In this document: piece after piece, positions 1 through 7,316 of the stretch
Position numbering within the stretch: position 1 is the stretch's first letter
Layout: every line of letters starts with the position of its first letter
From: Lacrimispora sp. 210928-DFI.3.58
Lineage (GTDB): Bacteria > Bacillota > Clostridia > Lachnospirales > Lachnospiraceae
Direction of reading: 5' to 3'
Assembly (NCBI RefSeq): GCF_020554865.1
Contig: NZ_JAJCIC010000046.1
Span: 1 to 21,953 of the forward strand
Length of the DNA stretch: 21,953 nt
Notes under the pieces: generated by a model
The model's input: the letters and a program-made list of their open reading frames with translations, nothing else
What the model was told of the DNA's origin: nothing
The model's database searches: none
Program-made: the position numbers and the translations under genes

Positions 1-56
1 AAAGAAAAGTGGTGCTGGGCGTAATCAACTAGCACCAACTTTGTCTACAGTCTGGA

Positions 57-80
57 GGCTGCTTTAGCAGCCCTTTTTTT
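57..80 (+). terminator. Intrinsic terminator of an upstream unit
   Basis: A GGCTGC/GCAGCC stem closes a TTTA loop and is followed at once by a run of seven T. This is a textbook rho-independent terminator reading rightward. It ends a transcript that enters from the left of the window. The first 56 bases contain stop codons in all frames and show only a weak hairpin (GGTGCT at 11-16 with AGCACC at 31-36), so the upstream gene cannot be named. Confidence 0.85.
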
Positions 81-137
81 ATTGCGGGGGATCCGGCAAA
101 ATACGTCCGTGACGTGTTAAACCGGATTCCCCGCAAT
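81..137. repeat. 16-bp imperfect inverted repeat with nested dyad
   Basis: The arms at 81-96 and 122-137 are reverse complements except for one position that can still form a G-U pair in RNA. The 25-bp centre contains a second dyad, ACGTC (103-107) and GACGT (111-115). There is no T-run after the right arm apart from a short one at 146-150, so it is not a convincing second terminator. It could be an operator, the end of a mobile element, or a structured leader of the next gene. I cannot decide among these. Confidence 0.6.
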
Positions 138-154
138 TTAGGCTCTTTTTACGG

Positions 155-174
155 GACATAATCTACATTATGTC
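155..174. promoter_or_regulatory. Perfect 8-bp-arm palindrome upstream of the AP2-like gene
   Basis: GACATAAT at 155-162 and ATTATGTC at 167-174 are exact reverse complements separated by four bases. The site ends about 20 bp before the start of the AP2-like gene and just ahead of its ribosome site. Position and symmetry suggest a dimeric-protein operator, perhaps for autoregulation. A recombination site is an alternative. There is no direct evidence for either. Confidence 0.45.
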
Positions 175-194
175 GCAAACAAGGGGAAATGCGA

Positions 195-851
195 ATGAGT
201 GAGGATCTGAGAGGACGGCGGTTCAACCGTTTGATGGTGATAGAACAGGAAGAGAGGGAGAACACAAAGCGGCGATATTGGCGGTGTCTCTGTGACTGCG
301 GAAACGAGACCGTGGTAGAAGAATCCCACCTGAAAGGAGGGCATACAAAAAGCTGTGGCTGTTACCGGAGAGATCTGCCCAAAGAAAAACGGCTGGATCT
401 GAGAGGAAAGCGTTTTGGACGCCTGGTAGCCATAAGACCGGCAGAGGGAAAAGTAGGAAAGGACTACTGGGAATGCCTCTGTGACTGTGGAAATCATATT
501 GTCTGTCAGAAGGAGAATCTGTGCTCCGGCAATACCAAAAGCTGCGGCTGCCTGCAGGCGGAAATACGCAAGCTCAATATGAAGAAGGCCATCCATTTTG
601 TGGAGGGCACCTGTCTGGAGCGCATAGCCAGCCGCAGGAATACGGCCAATAATACCAGCGGCCAACGGGGTGTCTACCGGAGAGAAAATGACCGTTGGAG
701 GGCTTTGATCGGCTTTCAGGGAAAGGTCTATAATCTCGGAACCTTTATCCGGTATGAAGATGCAGTGGAGGCAAGGAGGCGGGCAGAAGCAGAGCTGTAT
801 GATCCGATGTTGCAGAAGTATGGGACAGCAGGAGAGAATGACAGCTCCTGA
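195..851 (+). CDS. AP2-domain DNA-binding protein with two Cys-rich units
   Basis: This 218-residue protein is probably cytoplasmic and DNA-binding. Two homologous units lie at residues 4-56 and 68-119. Each begins D-L-R-G-(R/K)-R-F and carries a C-x-C-D-C-G-N motif followed about 18 residues later by S-C-G-C (Cys 31, 33, 35, 54, 56 and 94, 96, 98, 117, 119), as expected for a small metal-binding fold. Residues 154-202 resemble the AP2-like DNA-binding module known from bacterial and phage HNH homing endonucleases, with the G-V-Y-R and LGTF-x-x-x-x-x-A-x-x-A pattern. No HNH nuclease motif is visible, so cutting activity is unlikely. The ATG at 195 is chosen over the one at 189 because AGGGG at 182-186 then has normal spacing. 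It stands directly upstream of the pilus locus with no terminator between, so a regulatory link is possible but inferred. Confidence 0.8.
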   Translation: MSEDLRGRRFNRLMVIEQEERENTKRRYWRCLCDCGNETVVEESHLKGGHTKSCGCYRRDLPKEKRLDLRGKRFGRLVAIRPAEGKVGKDYWECLCDCGNHIVCQKENLCSGNTKSCGCLQAEIRKLNMKKAIHFVEGTCLERIASRRNTANNTSGQRGVYRRENDRWRALIGFQGKVYNLGTFIRYEDAVEARRRAEAELYDPMLQKYGTAGENDSS

Positions 852-863
852 GGTATTTGACAG

Positions 864-917
864 AGAGATCATCTCTGGCTTCCATACACGCCGGGAGCGT
901 TGATATAAACAGGCGTG
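864..917 (+). promoter_or_regulatory. Candidate promoter/operator region of the pilus locus
   Basis: An extended -10 element (TG at 901-902, one base, TATAAA at 904-909) lies about 50 bp before the adhesin start. No good -35 lies at the matching distance; a TTGACA at 857-862 is too far upstream. Two symmetric elements surround it: a perfect palindrome AGAGAT-C-ATCTCT at 864-876, and an inverted repeat CACGCC (887-892) / GGCGTG (912-917) that brackets the -10. This layout suits a promoter controlled by a DNA-binding protein. Readthrough from the upstream AP2-like gene remains possible. Confidence 0.4.
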
Positions 918-965
918 AATACATGTGAAAGAGTGAAAAAAGAAATGGAAAAAGGAGGGGAAGCT

Positions 966-3900
966 ATGGAGCAGAAAAGAGGGGCAAAGGGCATGAGCCA
1001 TAAAAAGCCCAGAACGCCGCTGCGAAAGCGCATGAAGGTGATAGGAACTTATCTGCTGCTGGTATCGCTGCTGTTTGGAAGCGTGAACAATTCCATGTTT
1101 GATGTCTTTGGCGGCCAGGCAGCCATGAAGGAGGAGTTCTGCATTCACGCGGATGATCTCAAGCTGGCGGCAGCAGAGGCGCTGGATAGCGGACAGCCAA
1201 TGGAGGAGTCGCTGGAATTTGAATGTAAGGATAAGAGTCTGTTGAACAAGTATGAACAGCTATTTGCAGCAGATGGAAGGCTTTACGAGATTTTTCCGGA
1301 ATACACGAGAACCTATGAGGTGGATGACATTGATTTGAGGGTGTTCCTGCGCATAGCAGAGGACGCGGATCCGGAAACCTACGCTCTCACAGGTGAGGAG
1401 GAGCTGATTTTCCTCTATGTAAATGGCGGTGAGGAGGCAGTGTCGGGCAGAGTTAATATTGATGGACTTGTGTCCGGAAATTGTACCCTCAAGGCCTATG
1501 AGACTGTTTTCGGAGAAAAAGACGGGACGGTCAGAGGAAATACCGGAAGCGCCGGGAGCGGAAGCAGAGGACCGGGAGCAGGAAGCGGAAGCTTAAGCGC
1601 TGGAACAGGGATTACAGAAACAGGGGCTGCGGAAGCAGGAAGCAATCCTGGCGGTTCTGCTGGAAATGAAACAGAAGCAGGCGTACTGCCCGGAGAGACA
1701 AATGAGACCTCCTCCGGTCAGGAAGGCAATGCAGGCTTAGAACCTTCGGATGGAACTCCAGAGGAAGGAGAAAAGGGAGAAGTTTCAGATAAGCCGGACT
1801 CGAACCCAGAGAATGGCGGAAGCCAGGCAGGAGATTCCGGTGCATCTGGGACAGAAGGATCTGCAGGCGGTAATTCCGGCAGTATAGAGGATTCTGGCAG
1901 TGGGACTGAAGCCGGAGGAGTAAGCGAAGGAAGCGGCGAGATCGGAGACGGAGGAGTAAGCGAAGGAAGCGGCGAGACCGGAGACAGTGAAGCAGCTGGA
2001 GGAAGCGGTGAGACCGGAGACAGTGGTACATCCGAAGGAAGCAGCGAGACTGGAGACGGAGGCGCAAGCGGAGAAAGCAGTGAGTCCGGAGATAGTAGCA
2101 CATCCGGAGAAGGAAGCAGCGGAGACAGCGGAACTTCTGACGGAGGCAGCGATGCCAGTGAAGACAGCGGCTCAAATGAAGAAGGTTCACAGCTGTCCAT
2201 GTCCTTAAAGCCCATCCGTTTGCTGGCTGTAAGTGCAGACACGATGGTAGAGCTGGCGGAGGATGAAAAGGAAGCAGCAGAGGAAGAATACGAAACAGAA
2301 GCAGAATCTGAGGAAGAGACAGATGTAGAACCAGAGGAGGAGACGGAAGAAGAGCCTGCAGAAGAAACAGGGGCTGGAACCGGGAAGGAGACAGAGGCGG
2401 AAACTGGAGGAGACGCAGCGTCCGAACCTGAAACAGAAGCGGAGTTTGAGCCTGAGACAAAGCCTGGGGACTCCTCAGAGCCTGGAACAGAAAGCGAAGA
2501 GACAGAGACAGGAAATACAAGCAATCAGGAGCCAGGAGCAGCTTCCGAGAGTGGGGAAGCTCCAGATGAGAGCGGGACAGATCAGTCCACGGCCAGACCG
2601 GCAGATTTATCATACACTGGTGATGCAGTAGCACATCCCGATGTAAAGGTAGAGCTGGAGGAGGAGGTTTCCTTTGACCGCAGAGGAATTCTGACTGGCG
2701 AGACATACAATCTGGCAGCTCTGGATCAGACGGTGACGGCCCGTGCATTTACAGTAACATTTTCCCAGCTGGGGCTCGATAAAGAGTACCTGGAGGCAGA
2801 AGCCCACATCATCGACTATCTGATCGATCCCGTTGGCAGCGCAGAGCTTGTGAAAGCGCCGAAGCTTGTAAGGGACGGGGCCCAAGTGGCCTTTGGCATT
2901 GTGCCCCAGGCCGGATATGCCGTTATGGAGGTAACTGCTAATGGTGAAGAGCTGGAAGAGATCGAGGTAGAGGATATTATAACAGAAACTCCGTTTGAGA
3001 ATGTTTACTCCAACGCAACGCCTTCCGAGGCCGTTTACTCCAACGCAACGCCTTCCGACGCCGTTGATGCGAACACGGGCTCTTCCTCTGCCGGATCTTC
3101 TGGCACATTCCGGACAGATGCTGTCTATTATCAGATCCCGGAGGTTCTGGAGGATCAGGAGGTAGAGATCTTCCTGGAGGAAATTGTGCCGGGGACCCAT
3201 CCGGCCTTCCACTATGCGAAGACCATAAACGGAGTGACCGTAACTGTTTCTACAGAGGAGGGAATCCTTCCAGAGGGAACAAAAGCCGTGGTTGAAGAGG
3301 TTACCAGCCATGTTGAAGAAGCGGTTAAAGAAAAAGTGGAACAGGAAAATACCGAAGCTGAGAGCACAGAGGTAACTTCCGTACTTGCCTATGATATTAC
3401 CCTTTATGACGCAGACGGCAATAAGCTGGATGACAGCTGGAGCAATAACGGATATGTAAATGTGTCATTTACAGGTGCGCCTATTGAGGAAAAGAGTAAG
3501 GAGGCCGACAGCGTTGAGATCATGCATCTTGATACGGATGCAGATGTGAGAAACGAAGAGATCGCTTCCGGCGAGGTGTCAGAGCTTGATCGGATGACAG
3601 AGACTGTGAGTGTGCCTGGAGAGGAGAATATTACAGAGATTGCATTTGATGCCCAGCATTTTTCAACCTATACGGTAGTATTCAAGCGTAACAATTGGAA
3701 CAGCAGCACACTTAGCATTCATGTTGTAGATACAGCTGGAACCGAAATAGGGGAGGATAATAGATATACCTACAGTAATGTAAGCAGCGGAAACAGCTAT
3801 TCTGTAGAGACGATCGCAGCCGAGATAGTGAAGGGACTGCCCGGATATGTCTTTGAAAAAGCGACAACAGATAAGGCTGGGAATAAGCCTTTTACTGAAT

Positions 3901-5654
3901 TTTATTACGTATCCAGCGGAGGCAGTAATGGGCTTTATCTTACAAAAACGACTGGATGGTTGGGAATCCCTTCTTACTCCAATCCGATCACAGAGGCCTA
4001 CTTCTGGTTTAAGAAAGATAATTCTACAGTGATTTTTGATCCCAACACAGCTCAAGGAGGAATCGGAGCCCCTGTTGAGAGAAATATGACAGATGGGAAC
4101 CGCACACTGCCAGAGCCGGAGGAAATTGGAATTTCTCACAAGGATGAGTGGATATTTGCAGGATGGTCAACGGATTCTTCGGGTCAGGGAAAGGTTTATA
4201 TTGCAGGTATCGAGCCAGATGAAAGTATCATTAAGAGTGGAACGAGGCTGTACGCTATCTGGTTTGATCCAAATGGGAAAGATAATAATACGGCGTATTT
4301 CTACATCCGGAAGGATGGAGAAATTCAATATGAACCAGGGGGCTATGGACAGAAGTTTTATTACCCTAGCGATACAGACGCGGGTGAGCAGCAGTATGAA
4401 CTCCATGGCAAATTGAAAACGCCGGTAGCTGTTAATAATGATCTTGAGAAGGTGGCCCAAAATCTGCAGGAAGTTCCAACAGATAAACAGATACAGGAGG
4501 TGCTGAGCAAATATAATGTTGAGTTTGATCCAGATACTCAGGAAATTGTCTGGTATGTAATTAAATTCCGAAAAGCTGGAACAGATGGTACAACTCTATG
4601 GAACGTAGACGGCGTTATCCGTGATAAGAATAAATATGAACTCAAATATGACCCTAATGGAGGCTCTATTAATGTACCTGGAAGCAATGAATATGCAGAG
4701 GGCACAGACGTAGATATCAATTTTGAGAAAATTCCGACAAGATCGGGATATGAATTCCTTGGATGGGATGAGAATAAGGATGCCGCAACGCCTATATATA
4801 TCAAGGGGCAAGAACCGACAACTATTAAAATGCCGGATCATGATGTAACTTTATATGCAATATGGCAGAACAAGCTTTCCACCCTTTCCGGTACAAAGAT
4901 ATGGAGCGATGGTAGCAATGAGCATGGGACCCGCCCTGAGATAAGCACAGGAGTTCCGCTAGAGCTTACGAAAACGGTTAACGGGCAAAGCTCGGTGGTA
5001 ACTGGAGTAAGCCCCACATGGACTATCGTAAGCGATAATGAATGGAAATGGGAGTATCTTGGTTTACCAGAGTATGAAGGCGACTATCCGATTACTTATT
5101 CTGTTAAGGAAGTAATTGATCCTTCGGATCGGTACGAAGCAAGTCAGACAGGGAATGAAATTACCAATACCCTGAAGACAGGAACCTTTGAAATATCAAA
5201 GAAATTGGAGGATATTTCCCTTCCTAATGAGAATTATAGCAAGGTAAAATTCCAGATATATAAGGCGAACCAGGATTGGAACTATGCAGAGACAGATACT
5301 ATGCTGTCATCTCCGATAGCAGTCGACAAAACAAGTGGTCTGGTTTGTTTTGATAACCTGTTTGATGGCAGGTATGTAATTGTTGAGACCAATACGGCTC
5401 CGGGATATCAAATAGTATCGGATATCCAGCTTGAGGTAAGTTGGGACAGTGGTACATATGTGTATAAGGTGAATGGAGAGCCAGTCGAGGGATCCAGCTA
5501 CGAAATAATCAATTACAAAGGCACTGAGCTCCCGGAGACAGGAGGCCCTGGTACAGAGTTCCTTAAGGGCGCCGGCTGGACAATGATTACAGTTTCGGCA
5601 GCATTGGCCGGGTTTGATATTATGAAATATTTCCGGCGCAGGCAGGAGATTTAA
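966..5654 (+). CDS. Giant LPETGG wall-anchored adhesin, likely pilus tip protein
   Basis: This is a 1562-residue secreted surface protein. The ATG at 966 is chosen over upstream GTG 915 because AAAGGAGGGG at 951-960 is ideally placed. A basic stretch and hydrophobic core near residues 12-42 form an export signal. Residues about 187-408 are Gly/Ser/Glu repeats and about 427-545 are very acidic (E/T/A-rich), giving an extended stalk. Residues 680-699 hold two NATPS repeats. Two InlB B-type (Listeria-Bacteroides) repeats with the G-W and YAIW signatures lie at about 1020-1104 and 1225-1302. A Cna-B domain (about 1307-1405) and a SpaA/prealbumin-like domain ending in an APGY motif (about 1405-1513) follow. 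LPETGG is at 1522-1527, then a short hydrophobic segment and an Arg-rich tail. As first gene of the pilus locus and by far the largest, it best fits the tip adhesin polymerised by the class C sortase. The ligand is unknown. The membrane segment is unusually short and ends in Asp. Confidence 0.88.
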   Translation: MEQKRGAKGMSHKKPRTPLRKRMKVIGTYLLLVSLLFGSVNNSMFDVFGGQAAMKEEFCIHADDLKLAAAEALDSGQPMEESLEFECKDKSLLNKYEQLFAADGRLYEIFPEYTRTYEVDDIDLRVFLRIAEDADPETYALTGEEELIFLYVNGGEEAVSGRVNIDGLVSGNCTLKAYETVFGEKDGTVRGNTGSAGSGSRGPGAGSGSLSAGTGITETGAAEAGSNPGGSAGNETEAGVLPGETNETSSGQEGNAGLEPSDGTPEEGEKGEVSDKPDSNPENGGSQAGDSGASGTEGSAGGNSGSIEDSGSGTEAGGVSEGSGEIGDGGVSEGSGETGDSEAAGGSGETGDSGTSEGSSETGDGGASGESSESGDSSTSGEGSSGDSGTSDGGSDASEDSGSNEEGSQLSMSLKPIRLLAVSADTMVELAEDEKEAAEEEYETEAESEEETDVEPEEETEEEPAEETGAGTGKETEAETGGDAASEPETEAEFEPETKPGDSSEPGTESEETETGNTSNQEPGAASESGEAPDESGTDQSTARPADLSYTGDAVAHPDVKVELEEEVSFDRRGILTGETYNLAALDQTVTARAFTVTFSQLGLDKEYLEAEAHIIDYLIDPVGSAELVKAPKLVRDGAQVAFGIVPQAGYAVMEVTANGEELEEIEVEDIITETPFENVYSNATPSEAVYSNATPSDAVDANTGSSSAGSSGTFRTDAVYYQIPEVLEDQEVEIFLEEIVPGTHPAFHYAKTINGVTVTVSTEEGILPEGTKAVVEEVTSHVEEAVKEKVEQENTEAESTEVTSVLAYDITLYDADGNKLDDSWSNNGYVNVSFTGAPIEEKSKEADSVEIMHLDTDADVRNEEIASGEVSELDRMTETVSVPGEENITEIAFDAQHFSTYTVVFKRNNWNSSTLSIHVVDTAGTEIGEDNRYTYSNVSSGNSYSVETIAAEIVKGLPGYVFEKATTDKAGNKPFTEFYYVSSGGSNGLYLTKTTGWLGIPSYSNPITEAYFWFKKDNSTVIFDPNTAQGGIGAPVERNMTDGNRTLPEPEEIGISHKDEWIFAGWSTDSSGQGKVYIAGIEPDESIIKSGTRLYAIWFDPNGKDNNTAYFYIRKDGEIQYEPGGYGQKFYYPSDTDAGEQQYELHGKLKTPVAVNNDLEKVAQNLQEVPTDKQIQEVLSKYNVEFDPDTQEIVWYVIKFRKAGTDGTTLWNVDGVIRDKNKYELKYDPNGGSINVPGSNEYAEGTDVDINFEKIPTRSGYEFLGWDENKDAATPIYIKGQEPTTIKMPDHDVTLYAIWQNKLSTLSGTKIWSDGSNEHGTRPEISTGVPLELTKTVNGQSSVVTGVSPTWTIVSDNEWKWEYLGLPEYEGDYPITYSVKEVIDPSDRYEASQTGNEITNTLKTGTFEISKKLEDISLPNENYSKVKFQIYKANQDWNYAETDTMLSSPIAVDKTSGLVCFDNLFDGRYVIVETNTAPGYQIVSDIQLEVSWDSGTYVYKVNGEPVEGSSYEIINYKGTELPETGGPGTEFLKGAGWTMITVSAALAGFDIMKYFRRRQEI
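1914..2093 (+). repeat. Five tandem 36-bp units in the adhesin stalk
   Basis: Units lie at 1914-1949, 1950-1985, 1986-2021, 2022-2057 and 2058-2093. The first two differ at one base and the later ones are progressively diverged. Each encodes a 12-residue motif of the form GGVSEGSGETGD. A degenerate continuation runs to about 2165. The unit length is a multiple of three, so gain or loss of units keeps the reading frame. This points to length variation of the stalk by slippage or recombination. Confidence 0.85.
3003..3062 (+). repeat. Two tandem 30-bp units encoding VYSNATPS(E/D)A
   Basis: The units at 3003-3032 and 3033-3062 differ at a single base near their ends (GAGG versus GACG). They encode VYSNATPSEA and VYSNATPSDA. 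This peptide separates the N-terminal stalk from the folded C-terminal domains, at residues 680-699 of the adhesin. From memory, NATPS-type repeats recur in unrelated proteins of Lachnospiraceae; this could not be checked here. Confidence 0.85.
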
Positions 5655-5669
5655 GAAAAATGTTGATCT

Positions 5670-5689
5670 GCGGAGGCAAAGACCTCCGC
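5670..5689 (+). other. Intercistronic hairpin between adhesin and backbone pilin
   Basis: GCGGAGG and CCTCCGC form a perfect 7-bp stem with a six-base loop, 15 bases after the adhesin stop. No T-run follows, so it is not a standard terminator. It could act as an mRNA processing or stability element that lets the downstream backbone pilin be made in excess over the tip protein. That role is inferred from position only. Confidence 0.5.
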
Positions 5690-5801
5690 GGGAGACATAA
5701 AAAATGAAGGGAAAGAGAAAAGGAGGGAAACAAATCAGAGGTCTTTTAGGGAGGATCTTGCAAAATAACAGCAATCAAGAAGCAGAAAGGAAGCAAAGGG
5801 A

Positions 5802-7259
5802 ATGAAAAAGTTGAAAAAAGTTTTAAGTATTTTATTAACGGTCGTCATGGTATTGGCAATGTCGGCAACCGTATTTGCAGCAGGCGAGGGAAGTATTAAG
5901 ATCGAGAATGGACTTGCAGGTCAGACGTATTCTGTTTACAGGATCTTTGATCTGGAAAGCTATAATGCCGAAAGTGGAGCTTATGCCTATAAAGTAAATT
6001 CCAGCTGGACCAATTTTATTAACCAGGACAGCATTAAGGGCGAATATGTCAATGTGGATGATCAGGGCTATGTGACCTGGGTGGAAGCAAAAAATAACGA
6101 TGCAGGTGCCGCCGAATTTGCGAAGCTTGCCATAGCTTACGCAAAGGCAGAGGCTACGAAGATTGACCCTGTTGCTACAAAAGCACCAGCAGCAGATGGA
6201 GAGGTTGCATTTACAGGTCTCGATCTGGGCTACTATCTGGTGGATTCTACAGTCGGAGCACTCTGCGGCCTGGACACTACAAAGCCTACCATTTCCATTA
6301 AAGATAAGAACGGCGGTGTCCCTGTTATTGATAAGGAGCTTGTGGATAAGGATGGAAATGCTATTGGAAAAGGCGAAGAAAATTCTGCCTCCATTGGCGA
6401 TACTGTTTACTTTAAAGTTACAATTACAGCAAAGGCCGGAGCAGAGAATTATGTAATGCACGATACAATGACAGATGGCCTTACTCTGAATGAAGACAGT
6501 ATTGAGATTGAAGGTGCAACAAAGGGCCAAGACTATACTGTGGCAACAAAAGATTCTGAGGGAAATGCTCTTGCTGATAGATGTACATTTGAGATCAGCT
6601 TCAGCGAGGACTTCCTGAAGAAAATTGATGAGGATACAGAACTTGTTGTAACCTATAATGCAGTATTAAACGAAAATGCGGTTGTCGGTAAATCCGATAC
6701 AAACACAGCTGAATTGGATTATGGAGATGATCAGCATACCACTGCCGGAAGCCAGACCACAACGAATACCTTTGATGTAGATGTATTCAAATATGCTCTT
6801 AAAAATAATGTTGAGACCGGCCTGGCAGGTGCAGTATTCAAGCTGGAAAAGGCTGACGGCACAGGGATTCGTGTTGTAGAGGCAGAAACTGAAAATACAT
6901 ACCGCGTGGCTCTTAACAGTGAGACTGCCTCCAGGGAGAGGATCACTACTGCTGCGGATGGCAAATTTACTGTATATGGCCTGGCTGCCGGAAACTATAA
7001 GCTGGAGGAGATAACGGCTCCAAATGGCTACAATAAGTTAGAGGCTCCGGTTGAATTTACAATTAAAGATGACGGAACTACGGAAGTAAAGAATGCGGAA
7101 GGAAATAGCGTAGCAGCAGACAGCGTTGACATTCTGAACAAGACAGGAGCCCTTCTTCCCTCCACCGGCGGTATCGGCACAACCGTATTCTACGCTGTCG
7201 GTATTATCCTGATGGCAGGTGCTGTATTCTTTGTAGTGAGAGGAAGAAAGAACGACTGA
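5802..7259 (+). CDS. LPSTGG major (backbone) pilin, SpaA-type
   Basis: This 485-residue secreted shaft subunit would be polymerised by the neighbouring class C sortase. A classic signal peptide spans residues 1-26, ending V-F-A-A. The N-terminal domain is followed by a pilin-motif-like segment PVIDKELVDKDG; its Lys178 is the candidate acceptor for the inter-subunit isopeptide bond. Middle and C-terminal Cna/SpaA-type Ig folds follow, and an E-box-like YKLEEITAPNGY (about 399-410, candidate Glu403) suggests internal isopeptide bonds. LPSTGG at 452-457, a hydrophobic segment and a basic RGRK tail form the sorting signal. Length and domain order match class C-sortase backbone pilins such as SpaA, FctA and RrgB. 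The 147-bp upstream gap holds a hairpin but no clear promoter, so it is probably co-transcribed with the adhesin. AAAGG at 5788-5792 and AAAGGG at 5796-5801 precede the ATG. Confidence 0.92.
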   Translation: MKKLKKVLSILLTVVMVLAMSATVFAAGEGSIKIENGLAGQTYSVYRIFDLESYNAESGAYAYKVNSSWTNFINQDSIKGEYVNVDDQGYVTWVEAKNNDAGAAEFAKLAIAYAKAEATKIDPVATKAPAADGEVAFTGLDLGYYLVDSTVGALCGLDTTKPTISIKDKNGGVPVIDKELVDKDGNAIGKGEENSASIGDTVYFKVTITAKAGAENYVMHDTMTDGLTLNEDSIEIEGATKGQDYTVATKDSEGNALADRCTFEISFSEDFLKKIDEDTELVVTYNAVLNENAVVGKSDTNTAELDYGDDQHTTAGSQTTTNTFDVDVFKYALKNNVETGLAGAVFKLEKADGTGIRVVEAETENTYRVALNSETASRERITTAADGKFTVYGLAAGNYKLEEITAPNGYNKLEAPVEFTIKDDGTTEVKNAEGNSVAADSVDILNKTGALLPSTGGIGTTVFYAVGIILMAGAVFFVVRGRKND

Positions 7260-7316
7260 TTATTGATTATCCGGGCGTGAAACAGCGCTTTGGAGGGAAG
7301 GGAGAAGAGAGGCTGC

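Noticed and set aside
1..56. Possible tail of an upstream gene
   Set aside because: All three frames stop within the first 66 bases and none gives a recognisable C-terminus, so no gene is called.
857..862. TTGACA considered as the -35 of the pilus promoter
   Set aside because: At 17-18 bases downstream the sequence is TTCCAT/TCCATA, a poor -10, and the good TATAAA is about 41 bases away.
168..1148. 326-codon open frame on the minus strand opposite the AP2-like gene
   Set aside because: The product is hydrophobic, Cys/His-rich and shows no motif. The plus-strand gene has conserved Cys units, an AP2-like domain and a ribosome site.
1914..2093. Regular 36-bp repeats considered as a CRISPR array
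   Set aside because: The units are directly adjacent with no unique spacers and lie in frame inside a coding region.
1612..2748. Long open frames on the minus strand (378 and 268 codons) opposite the adhesin stalk
   Set aside because: They mirror the Gly/Ser/Glu repeat codons and have Leu/Ser/Pro-rich products with no start signals or domains. The plus-strand gene explains the region fully.
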